Of a DNA stretch of 64,000 nucleotides, positions 52,308-64,000 are shown piece by piece (the first letter of the stretch is position 1; the number at the start of each line of letters is the position of its first letter). The DNA is taken from NCBI GenBank assembly GCA_003993805.1, contig RSEF01000003.1:104901676-104965675 (forward strand), in the 5' to 3' direction. The stretch is from Himantopus leucocephalus (Eukaryota; Chordata; Aves; Charadriiformes; Recurvirostridae). The position numbers and the translations under genes are program-made. The notes beneath the pieces are model-generated. The model was not told the DNA's origin and searched no databases. It saw only the letters and a list, made by a program, of their open reading frames with translations.

Positions 52308-55300
52308 CTGGAAGAACAACAAGGAAGGTTTTAGTTTCAAGAGACTCTTTCACAAACACACGCATTAAACAGCAAAACAGAGCCTCCCATTTCAACAGCA
52401 AGATCACAGTTTGCTCTAGTTTTAGGATAACTGTTGTACATTTCTGTAGAGGTGCATTTTGTGCAGGCAAGTAGAAATCATTGTGCGAGACAAGACACAA
52501 TCTGAGAGAGACAAACAAAGAATTTAGCTCAGTTCTTATATCAATTTTAGAGCACCCAAGTCATTACTTCTACTGCCACAGCTGTGGAGAGCCAATGCCC
52601 TCCATGGCTGCCCTCTGGAAACTAAATGGGGGAGAATATCCCCATTTCTCTGGAGTGAATCACTCTCCTCCTTACCTGCTGGTCTCCATAAGAGTCTGAG
52701 GAAGAAAATCATTTAACCTAGGAAACTTCTACCAAATTCACCACAGATCAAGACTGCATTCATTACCTTTCTGTCTGACAGCAGCCAGAAAACAGATGGC
52801 TGCATAGCTCAATCAATCAGAAATCACTAATGAGGCACCTCCAGGTACCCCAGTTTCTTGGTACCTTATCATCACACAAAACACCTTTGATTTCCCTACT
52901 CAGAACATGAAAACTTGTTCAAAGTAGGGAGACCGAGGGCTCGAACCCCTGTGGGGAGCGACACACAAATTACAAATTCAGGTCAATGTTCTGCAGATGC
53001 TTCCACCATGAACAGGTGCACAAGACAGCTGCCAACAGTGTTTGACTTGCTGATAAGGCCTCCTGCTGATAAGGCATCCCTTTGCCAGGAGCACCCACCT
53101 CCACACTCCTCCTCTCTGGAGCACCCACCACCCAGCGAAACACTTGACAAACACCTTCGCTTCCACCAGCGCCGATCAACTCATTTGCTATTTACAGCCT
53201 TAGAGGCCCTTATTCCCACATCACTGTCTTCCTTCTCTGACAGAGGCATTCACTTTTTTCACTGCACCAAATGAGGAGTCAGCTGTGTTTTATAAGAGGC
53301 AGAAGTACTCATCCAGTCATTTTTTATTAAAAAAAAAAAAAATCCTTTTTCCCCCTCTATTTCCAGTTGTGCTTCTAAACCAGACAAAACAGCTACCAAA
53401 GTGGGGTTTTATTAACAAAGATGGCCTTCCACTTCTTCAGACCCCTGATCACTAGCTTACACCACCCAGCGAAGTAACCTTGTGCGTTTTATTGGACTTT
53501 TAAGTGAGCACCATCACTAGGAAGCTGAGTTTTACTGGGTCTTGTGCAACAAGTGAAGACTGCCAACTTGAAATCTAGATTGGTATAGCTCCTGAAATAA
53601 TTTCTTTTTTTTTTTTAAACCTGAGACTCAGTACCATCATTTATCCTCAAATGCATGCCTCTAAAGCCCATAAAGCCTTTAAGAACAGGCGCACCATTTG
53701 GGCCAAGGCAAGCACCTCACTTTTTCTTTTGCGAGAGGGAGGGTGAGCAGAATTAACCACCAGCGTACATGCACACACGTGCTTGTGTACACTGGAAGCG
53801 AGGGAGCTGCAGAAACAAAGATGACCCTCACAGCCCTCTTGGCCCTGCACCAGACCTACTAGCAAAGTGACAGACCAGCCACATGGCTGCCTCCTCCTGC
53901 AGCAGAAGCCACCGAGCAGCGGCTCCCAGGCTTCTCCCACCAGGCTGCCCCTCCCCTGCCCTTGAGCAACACAGGAAGGGCAGTGCAGTTGCAATTTCCT
54001 GATTTCTGTTTACAACCCACCGGTTGAGAGCACCTGCAATCGATTGCCACGCGTTTCAGGTTATATGCAAAGGTATGTTTCCACCACCACCTTTGTGTTG
54101 TGGGTTTTTTTCCCCTTGTGTGCCCAGTTGCTGCATGTCAGGCAGCACCGTCATCGTGAGCTTGCTGCACGCTGCAGAGCGGGTTCACTAGAGCAGTGAG
54201 CAAATACCTAAAAAACCCCAAAACATCCCTTTTCTTTAAAAAGCCCATTATAATTCTTTGCTTATGGTTTGGCACCTGCCCTCATCCAGAACCACGTGGC
54301 AGGAAGGTAGGGACAGGCAGGGAAAATCAATTCTGAAAAAAACCCTCCACCTCATTAAACTGTCTAGTCCTAAATTATTTTGATTAAACCTGAGATTCTT
54401 TCAACACACTCAGCTAGAGCAGACCCCTCAATTAAAGTGAATGTTGATATATGGGATGCCAAATGCTGGTTCGTGATACAGAGCAAGTATGCGGTATGTG
54501 GGCCATGAATTAAGAGAGGTGTGGTAGTACTCCTGCGCTGCTCAGGGACTTACTGACACGGGGACTTGCCAAGCACAAGGTCTGCCTGAGAGGCACAACC
54601 CCAGCTGCAAAACGCTACTCCTTCTGCCCCTTTCCACCTCTGCTTGCAAAATACTGCCCAGAACCAGGGGAAGGTCATGCCAAAGAGCAAGATGCCGCTG
54701 CCACTACGGCCAGACAAAATGTCTCAGTTTCATGGCAAGAGACCTGAGAAGTCTGCTAAAGAAATTAGGTTCTTTTATTTGGTAGCCAAAGAGAACTTCA
54801 GAAGTCCTGCTCCACCTCACCACACACAAACACCCTTCCAGAAATGCCTCACAGAGACACTGGATGGGTAGCAAGAACAAGACCTACAGAGTTGATGAGG
54901 ATGAGTAAGATGATTCTGTTAAAGTAACAAATGAAACACAGGACACTCCTAGTTCCTGTAACCCTGAAACAAGAATGCACTTGTTCGTATTTCCTCTTAC
55001 CCTTCCTAAATTTGTTTGCTTTTGATTTTACTTGTGACATAAGTAAAGACTTAAGACATGCTGCTGCTAGACATAAATTTGTGAACTAATTCAGGTATCT
55101 GACAGATGTGGAAAAAAATATACTGGTAACACACTCAAACCAAAATTTTTCTGTAAAATTTTCATACCATGAAAATGAATCCATAGTCACAACTTACTGA
55201 AAATAAAAGATGAAGTGTCGTTATTTTAAACAAAATACAGAACTGTACAGAGTCCAACTTTACAGCAGTCGGTGGATGGGAGCCACAGCAAGCATACACT

Positions 55301-58300
55301 TGACTACTTTTTGTTCAAATTTAATAATCTTTCTGGCATTCCTTCCTCATTATCTTCACTATGGTCCAACAGCCATTTCCCATGGGCTTCAACAGCACCG
55401 AGCTGACTCAGGTTTTCCCAAACACTTTCCTGCAGTTCCTTCCCTTCTGGCCCCTCCTAGATTTCTGCATTGCTCTCTTTTTGGAGAAGGAGACCTTAAT
55501 CTCATCCTGATATCCCAAATATTTATTTATGATTGCCAGCCTTCACCTCATCGCACCTTCTCCTCTGCAGAAGGAGGGACATGACCTTGCCAGAGCCTAA
55601 CACATCTCAGGTTTGTAAGAGAAACAGGCAAGGAACATTGGTGACAAAGATAATAACCCCAAAGTCCTCAAGAAGAAATCCACAGCAGTGACTTTACCTC
55701 TGCCCTCAGCTTTAAACTCATAGTTTCCTCCTTTTTTCCACCTCGTTTCAAGGCTAAAAGCCTACTGCCACTAGACTTTGCAACTTAAAAGATACTTTCC
55801 TGTGTCTTGTAAGTAAATTATGGGCAGTACGCATTGCAGCAGGCTATTCCAGCAGCAAAGAGCTCAAGAATGTGCTGGGCAACAGCTGAGCTCATTGAGT
55901 TGAGTTGGAGCCCACCACATATTTTTTAAAAGAGGAGGTTTCTCTTCAAGTGCTCAGCTACCAATTCAAATACCAATGGCATCCTTCTCCAACCAGCTCA
56001 GCTTTCATAAGCAGAACAATAAATTCCCATGATCTCATGCCTAGTCTATTGCCCGGAAAGCAATAAGTAAATGTGGCAAGTCAGCCATTTCATAAGCACT
56101 CGTTTGAACTGCAGTATTTATAGAAAGGTTAAGCTTATCTACAAGCATGAAGATTTAACCCAGAAGATATAATTAATATTTTTAAAAACTCTCTTCACAA
56201 TTATCTGATGATAGAAAATGTCTCTACTTAAAACACAAGATCCAACAATATTTAAAAATATTACTTTCAGGATTTAAAAATGACCACAAGAGCATAAGAG
56301 GGGTTTGCAGTAATGATTGCAGTTATTTCTCCAACCATCCCAAAGGGAGTAAGAGCAGAAATAAGCCTCCTGTCAAAAGGCACTGGGATGGGATGACAAG
56401 CCTACAGAGAGTAGCCCTAGAACAAGCACAACAAACACACTTGGGGAGGAGTTTGCTGTGTGACTGTTAAATCATTGGTACCTCCAAGTCTGAAAAGAGG
56501 GCTCCAGCCTGTATTTTGTGTGGCACTCATGAACTACAATCCAGATACTAATTTTGAGCGGATTTCCAATGGACATTAAATGCTTAACAAAAGCTTGTGA
56601 ACAGCTAGCTAATAACAATTTTTCTGATTCAGCTGGGCAGTGACTGAACGGTTTAAGGTCTCCATATTCTTTATTGTTAGTATTATTTTTTTTATTCTTC
56701 AAATGATGCTCATCTTCATACCTAAAAATATTTTAATTAAAGTAACCAGATACAGTCACTTCAAATACAATTCACAGCCTCAGTCAGAATTTGGACCAGG
56801 AAACACATTCCGGAGTCTTTCCAACCTCAACCATAAGAGCTAAAGCAAGTCTCCATCACCCTACATAAAACAGCTGCCCTCATGTTTGTGGTAACAGCCA
56901 GTTAACTGGCTGCAATATAGAGGTATCGTTTGACTGGAGCACCATTTCAGGGAGTGCTAGTGGAGAAGGCCAGTCTATTCATACCTCAATATATTCATAT
57001 CTCAAGTGGGCACACAAACAGTCTTCACCAGGCAGGATGTGATGCAGTCATGCCTAAATGTTTATGGGTACCTTCTCTTAACAGTTTACACTGCTTTTAG
57101 GAGACTGTTGACGAAGAGGATGCATTGAGAAGATCCATCTGTGGGAAAGCTGTTCCATAACAGCTCATTACACGTGCTGTTACATCTTTCTCCAGTACAT
57201 CTGGTACAGAGCTCTTGCCAAAGACGGAAAACAAAGTGAATTGAAACACTTATCCCATGCGAAAGAGCTCACGCTTTTAACAGTTTAGATAAATTGTGTT
57301 AACTTGTTTCCACCAAAGAGTGGCTGCTGTTTCGCTCATCAAGTATACCTGAACAGAAGTTGCGTGAGAAATGGGTTCAAAGCAAGAACCATATGTATGT
57401 CAGACTGCTTATAAACTGCAACACGATAAAGGTTTACACTCTGTTTAAACACATTTCTAGACAAACGTGTTAGTAAGAATGGCCAGCCAGCCACATCAGC
57501 ATTGCTGAATGTTTTAAAAGGCATGTTTTTGCCTCGATCCCAGCTGCACCAAACTTGCTGAACCACGTGAGAAAACAAGGTGACCGAATTCAGTTAGTCA
57601 CCAGCGCAGCGCAGACAAAGCCTCGGGGTATGGTTACACAGACCTTGCACTGGGAGGTAAGGCAGGCTGACGATTTACCATCTACCAGCTACTCCATAGT
57701 TTAGTTTTCCTGCAGTTACACAGGGTAAACTACTGTGTACTTATCACACGTTGAGAAGTGCCCAGTGATAGACACCATGAAAACTTAACAACCTACAAAA
57801 CATCCTTTAGCTCATCTCAGGAAAAACTTGTTCATATAGCGGCACCCCTATACTACTCCACAGTTTTCTCCCTACAGTAAAATAGACTGTCTCTGGACAG
57901 TGCAAATATTTCCTTAAGGAAATTCTGTTTAGCAGAAGCCATACAGATAATTAAACTGCTATTTCTGGTGGTTTTGAATACAGCTGAATACACCCAATAG
58001 ACCCTACATGTTACCTCACACACTTCCAACCATGCAAATTTTCTCCTTCACTAAACACATCTTAAATAGGGACCAGTGAGGAACAAAATTTATTGTTTGA
58101 TCTACTTGCTTTAATAATAACTCAGTCTGTCCTATCAGTGAAAGTAGAAAGCACTTTTTGAAAAAAAAAGAAAAAAGAAATGCAATATCCTGCTCAAATA
58201 TTGACATTATAAATAAAATAAGGAAGCCCACTGAATTAACATCCTCATATTCAAAGTGAACCAAGGGCAATACAGCTGTCTCATCTTAAACTAGAACATC

Positions 58301-59248
58301 ATCATATGACTCAATGCTAAAAAAAAAAAAATCCAAAATCACATGCTTTCATATATCCTGCAGACAAGAAGAGCCAAGTCACAGGATGTAGTCTTCTCTG
58401 GAAACAGATCATTTGTCTAGCTCTCCAAAAACTGTCAGCCTCACTACTTAGATACCACACCACAAAATCCTGCTCTGTCACAAAGTAAGTTTGAGTGGAG
58501 CTGATTCTAGGTAGAGACTAATTACTCTCTGGGCTACACTTGTGAGACCAATCTCTTCTCCCTATCTGACTGCATCTCTTCTCCTTGTGGATATGACTGT
58601 GGACTCACTCTGACATGATCTTCCAAAATTCAAGGCATGTCACAGATACTGAGGGGCAGAACTTTACGATTTCAGTAACAATCTGAAAAGGTGAGAAAGG
58701 AAACCAGGGAATGCAAGGGATACCATGTTCTTGTTCAACAACTCTGTAATTACAGTTCAGCATTGAGTGGGTGGCAGCTATAGGTGCCTGCCAGCCTAAC
58801 AGAGCCCCCTTCTCTTCCCACCCCCCAGTCCATGTGTCTATGCAGGTAAAAAATGCAAGTATGAAGGAGTAAAAAAAAGTACAAATAATGCATATTAAGA
58901 ACAGCACAGGAAGACAAGGACCAATATTGTGAAGAGATGCAGGGCATGAGTGACATAAATATGGGCTAAAATGCATGCAAGCTGCAGGCTGGCAAGCAGT
59001 ATGGTCACATATATCTGCAAGAATAAAAGGCATCAGGAAGATGATCAGAACCATCAAGAGGGCTGCAGGATTCAAAACAAGCAACTTTGAGTGTGACATA
59101 TGAAATCTGTAGAACAGGACAGCAGGATGTACTGCTCTTTGTTAAAGAAACCTGGCTCTTGGTTAACCTCTTATTACACACAGCAAAGGGTTTCCCTTGA
59201 TCAGCCTGGGAAACAGGCAAACTTGGACTCCTGCAGTTTATAAAAAAN

Positions 59249-59264
59249 GGGGGGGGGGGGGGGG
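59249..59264. repeat. Poly-G tract (16 G) preceded by N
   Basis: A run of 16 G directly after an A run and an N at 59248. Confidence 0.9.
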
Positions 59265-61526
59265 AATCAACCTGTTTATAACAGAAGTTAAATATAAACT
59301 TCTATCTCAAAGATAAATCTCTACTGACTACTAAAGACATAATTAAATCCTGGTGTAACACTAGAGTGCAATCAGGAGAAGCCTGCGCTGAAGAGCTGGC
59401 TGGCTGCGCTTCCTCACTTGGCTCTTCCAGCCACAGAGCAGAAAGCCACGCTGGGGCTTCTGCATACACACAAAAAAATTCCAGAGTAGCAGAAGTGTGA
59501 AACTGAGATGAGTCACTGCTGCTATCAGCAACAAACAGCAGCAGTGAAGTTCTCCGTTTTTATGGTGGGGGGAAAGGAAAATAAAACTACCCCCAATCTC
59601 AAATGCAAACAAGAATTTTACTTTTTGGCTGCTTAGAGGTCAGACCAAATTGGCACTACTGAAAACCAAACTCACACTGAGCACTTGATTATGTTCTTAA
59701 TAACCAGAATAATAATTATTGATAATTAGAATTTAATCTAGTGTTGACATTCTTCACTTCATTGACTTTGAGTACTTCTCTCAGGAATTACACTTTTATC
59801 ACATTTTCTTTTTTTTTTTTCAGTTGGAAATGGAAACATTGACTGATTTATATGAACAAAAGAAAACAAACCCAAGTACTTTAAAAGCTCGATATTAAGT
59901 ATCTCCACAGAACAGACTGCCAATCCACAACACAGAAATCACATTGATAATTTGCATTCAATAAGGCCACATCTACGTGAAACGTTTGCTGCTTACATGG
60001 AGACAAAGCGTACAGAAGACGATCTTTATCACTTAGCCTGTAATACTATCTATGGAAACACTGCATCTACAAACTCCTGCAATGATTTTGAAATAATCCC
60101 ACAGCATCCCAGACAGGTATCGCATGTGCAACGTACTGCTATTAGGGTGCGCGTTCTTGGATTCTTCTCCATGTGGTGCATGGTGAGATACACACCCAAC
60201 CTTCAGCTTGTGGAATCAAACTGCAAAACCAGCTCAATCCAAAATAGTATTCTTGCTTCAAAGGATATTAAAATGGGATAAGAAACAGTAACAAAACTGG
60301 CAGACTATGGTAGAGAAATAAGTCATTTGGCCCTTATCTAGGTCTTGCCTTAGTCTACAACAGATGTTTCAGTCCAGAAGGACAAATTTTAACCTTGCAT
60401 AAGGATTTTGTCACTAATTATCTCACTGCATGCTCCTGACGCTGAGCTAAACCTCCCACCCCTTAACTCTTTGGCAGCCGGTTACACTCCTGGCCTTATG
60501 GACTTCCTGCGCTTTGTCACACCAAGCGTGAAGTAGAATTCAAAACTGACTGCGAATCATTTTATGCTGCCCTCTGTATCACTCAGTTCCCCCAGTTTAT
60601 TCATCAATATCACTATAATTCGGGGTTTTTTTTCACTCAACAACTTGTAAATCTTTTGATGTGCATTATGTAGGTTTGTGCCAAACCATTTATAATGGGT
60701 CATTTCTTTATCTCATGCAGTTCGTTTTGACTTCTGCGTGGTATTTGAGCAATGTGGAAGAAAAACAATTCAAGCCCAGGTTACCTGCCTCAGATTTTAT
60801 TATTAGTGCAATATAGCTGGTAGCAAAAGACCACCAGTGAGTGATTCAAAGAACATCATCTGCCCAGGAGAGGAACAGCTGTCATTTCTTTTAGTTCCCT
60901 GCCTAGCTTGTGATAAAAAGATCGCATTTGAAACAGATAACAGTAGAGTAAGACACATTTTACATATAGACTCTATTCTGGGCAATCCTGCTTAGTGGGA
61001 GCACGCTACTAATACCACAGTGTTGTAAAACAGATTCAAGCAGCTCTTTCTTTAGATATATTCAGTGATGTATTCAACAGTACTGAAGCCACATACTTGC
61101 ACTGCTATTCTTTTCAAGTACATTAAGCCCTGTTATCATTCAGATATGTCTGAGCTCCAAGACAAACAGCATTAATATTTAACAGTTATAAAAGGTTATC
61201 TTCAGAGATAAACAATAACGGAAAGAAAAATTATAAGACTTGACATTAATTTTTCAGAGGCAAAACTGTAACAACAGTCATTGTATTGACTAGTAGAGTC
61301 ACACTTCTCCCAGAAACTAATCCCTGCTGTCAACGTTATTAAAAAGAGCACTGCTTCCAGGTCATCTAAAGGCAACAAACTGAGGTGGATACCATCCCAC
61401 CTTCATCCCGCACCACCTCCCCTACCACCCCCCAACACACAGGGCGAGTACGTGGACAGTCACACTGTGCGCTAGTCCAGGGAGTGGACTCCACAAACAG
61501 AAAACACCCAAACGCAGACACCCTAN

Positions 61527-61546
61527 AAAAAAAAAAAAAAAAAAAA
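61527..61546. repeat. Poly-A tract (20 A) preceded by N
   Basis: A 20-A run with N at 61526, in the probable ADAM17 intron 1. Confidence 0.9.
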
Positions 61547-64000
61547 CAATTAGCTTTCAGGCGACCTAGCTCCATGAATGTGCTCACAGGAATGGGGAAG
61601 GGATCAGAAAGCTGAGGCCAGGATTGTGGCAGTCCCAATTTAGATCAGTTTAGACTGCTGGAGCACCACACCCTAAGATTACTTCAGCTGAAAAATGCTG
61701 GGAAATGACCCACATCTTTATATCTGTGTATTCTATTTTTTGTCAAATTCTGTTTTTCACTGTATAGTCATTTTTTTCCTTCCTGAAAAACTGAACTTCT
61801 AGAGAAACAAGCAAGCAAGTTCTTAATAGCAATCACAAAATGGTAATCCTTGAAACTTCCCTAAAGATACTGCTTGCCAGAAATCTGATTTCGGTTCACA
61901 AAACTCAAGCTCTGTGGTTAAAGAGAGCCCTCAAAATAGCAAAGTTGACATTACTAGAAGGAAAAGAAGGTATTTCAGAAAACCAAGCTGTGTGTAAGAT
62001 GAGGACAACACAACTCCAGCAAAAGATGAACATAAAACCGCAGTAAAGTAGGCAAAGATATTTGAAGAGCAGCTTGTAAAAGGCATAAAGCTAATACCTG
62101 AAATAGCTTTTATTACATCAAAAGAAACCACCCAGCCAAATAATCAAAGAGGCTTGTAAAACAAGTAAGCTGCAAAGATGACCCCAAGAATGGATGCTAA
62201 AGCCCAGTACCAAAAATTAAGATAGTAATGGACTTTAGCATTCACTGAGAAGGAAACTAAAAAGATCCCTGAAAGCTTGTCTTGATAGGATGAATCTAAA
62301 GACCTGCCTCCAAGACTCAAGAAAAGGGGCTTTAGAACAAGATAAGAAAATGAGCAAGAAGTCAACAGGACACAAACGTATCAACCCAAGAGTTATAATG
62401 CACTAAGAAAATTAAACTGGCCAACTACTAATCATGGTATGCAAGTACTGTGCCACTGCAGCCTGAAAGGTGGTAAGTGCAGGACCAGTTTCCACTCCAG
62501 GTATCATCTAGGGGCTAATCAACAAATACACTCAATGTCCCTACCTGACAAACAGGTAATAACAACACCAAAGCATGTATTACGAGACCTGTGGCTAAAT
62601 AAGATACTAGGGAAGTAGTGCCATATATATATTAGCATTCTGAAGTATGTGGATAAACGTAACACAATGGAGCACACCTGGATTTTTCAAGCTCCCTCAC
62701 AAAATGGTTTTATATATTTCGTTTACTGAATGCCAGAACAAAGTGTTTGATGAAATTCAGTGTGTGAATGTGTAAAATAACATAAGGAAAAGAAATTCTC
62801 ACTATATCTGTGCAACAAAGTATTTCAGCATAGTTATTACCACTTAAAAATTAAAAACTTTAAAAAATGAAAACAAAAGAGCTCTTGGAGTGACTACTAA
62901 ACAACAAAAAACAGTGAAAACCACCATTCTGGAAGAAAACAAAACCAAAAGCATTCATCACTATAAATCCACGGTACCTTTGTATCACAAATACTGCTTT
63001 GCAGTCCTGGCCATGTACCTCAAATAAAAATCCAATACAAATAGAAAGCACATAGACAAAAGTAACAAAGGCCAATAAAGTAATGATTTTTTTCCCATAC
63101 CAAGAATTATTATATAGACTAAGATTTTCCCACTTAAAAAAAAAAAAGAGAGAGATTACAAAGAAGAGAAATTACATAGGTCTGTAAGTCACTAAAGGTG
63201 TGAAGAAAATGAATAATTCTTCCATATTGACCACTTCTGACTACAGAAATGGTCAAAGTTTAGAAACACAAGAAAGGAGTTTTCCCTTCATGCAGTATTT
63301 CATAAAATTGAAGAGCTCATAGTCCAGGCATGGTGGCATGGAGGCCAACAATGCGAAAGCTATCAGCTAAAGATTACACAAATTCATAGCAGATAGGTAC
63401 TTTAGAAGGCATAAAAATCTGACAACCCAAGATGTAACTTCTGTTTGAGGAGCTCCCAGACCTGCCTGACGTTGAAAGGACATTCTGTGTTTGTTCTGTT
63501 ACATGTCCTGCAGCATCCACCACTGCGCCCTATCCTTCCCAGCTTCCTGCAGTCACCGACTGCTGAGGTCTGCATAGAACCACAAGTCTACCTCAGGTGT
63601 GGGAGAGGGGGACAGAGGCACAGCCTGGACACCTGTTGGGAACTCTGCTGAGACAGCTAAGGAAAGAAAAGGGGACTTGAAGCAGTCAACACTGGCCACA
63701 CCAACTGGAGACAGGACGTCTGACTGGGTACGAGATGATTATTGCCTCTTGCAAGAGCTCATCTAATAAGCTTTTGCTTATTGAACAGAAGTTTGCAACT
63801 TCTCCACTCTGAAGTTTAGATGCAAAACTAAGTTTACGGAAGTTAAATAAAGCAACGGTTCTCCTCCGTATTAAGCTTTCTAGAAGTCACATTCAGCTCC
63901 AATAGCTTCAGGCTCTCTCTGCAACGGTGACTCTCCAACCAGAACTATGAAGGGAAGCCATTTATATGATTATCCTGCTCTAATATAACGCAAACTCCTG

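Larger units (their letters stand above)
52308..64000 (-). other. ADAM17: Probable ADAM17 intron 1; no gene found
   Basis: Nearly 12 kb without a recognisable exon, CpG island or mobile element. The plus strand looks rich in A, as in the rest of the ADAM17 locus, which fits transcription of the minus strand. It holds poly-G (59249-59264) and poly-A (61527-61546) tracts, each next to an N. The longest open frame, 58605-59099 on the minus strand (164 codons), is hydrophobic and unidentified. The signal-peptide exon should lie beyond 64000. Confidence 0.65.

Noticed and set aside
59952..60281. 109-codon plus-strand frame
   Set aside because: No recognisable family, no promoter or splice context, and antisense to the inferred ADAM17 transcript; length is within what chance gives over 12 kb.

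Overview
This window is vertebrate nuclear DNA, most likely from a bird. It is intron-rich and carries three long, split genes in the order CPSF3 (+), IAH1 (+), ADAM17 (-), the same neighbourhood and orientation I know from human chromosome 2p25. The avian call rests on compact introns, CR1-type LINE 3' ends that finish in the attctatgattcta repeat, and an LTR that begins TGTCGTGGTTTA, a form I associate with passerine ERVL-like elements. The species cannot be named from the sequence. No prokaryotic operon, CRISPR array or tRNA/rRNA gene was seen.

Layout. Positions 1-18622 hold the last 16 coding exons of CPSF3, the pre-mRNA 3'-end-processing endonuclease. The exons encode residues 39-684 in human numbering, and the first 38 codons lie to the left of the window. 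From 18623 to about 19790 is a short intergenic spacer. A CpG island at about 19790-20660 covers the start of IAH1, a small GDSL/SGNH-type esterase that is complete in six exons (19904-26030, 243 aa). Its fourth intron contains an LTR element interrupted by a 100-N assembly gap. From 26031 to about 28110 lies the spacer between two convergent genes, with one CR1 copy and a 76-codon open frame of unknown origin. From about 28110 to 52307, on the minus strand, are the 3' UTR and 18 coding exons of ADAM17 (TACE), the membrane sheddase. Every domain is present from the prodomain to the cytoplasmic tail, and only the signal-peptide exon is missing. From 52308 to 64000 I see no exon, and this is best read as ADAM17 intron 1.

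Function. The three genes are neighbours but do not form a pathway: CPSF3 acts in nuclear mRNA 3' processing, IAH1 is a small ester hydrolase, and ADAM17 is a membrane metalloprotease. All splice junctions were placed by frame continuity and family alignment from memory. All are GT-AG except one ADAM17 intron that uses a GC donor (intron 42061-42575).

I did not find an undescribed biological system. The most useful second-look items are the LTR with an intact 5-bp target duplication broken by the gap, the GC-AG intron, the tandem splice sites around CPSF3 codon 596, bird-specific changes in the ADAM17 cytoplasmic tail, the absent ADAM17 first exon, and single Ns next to five long homopolymers.
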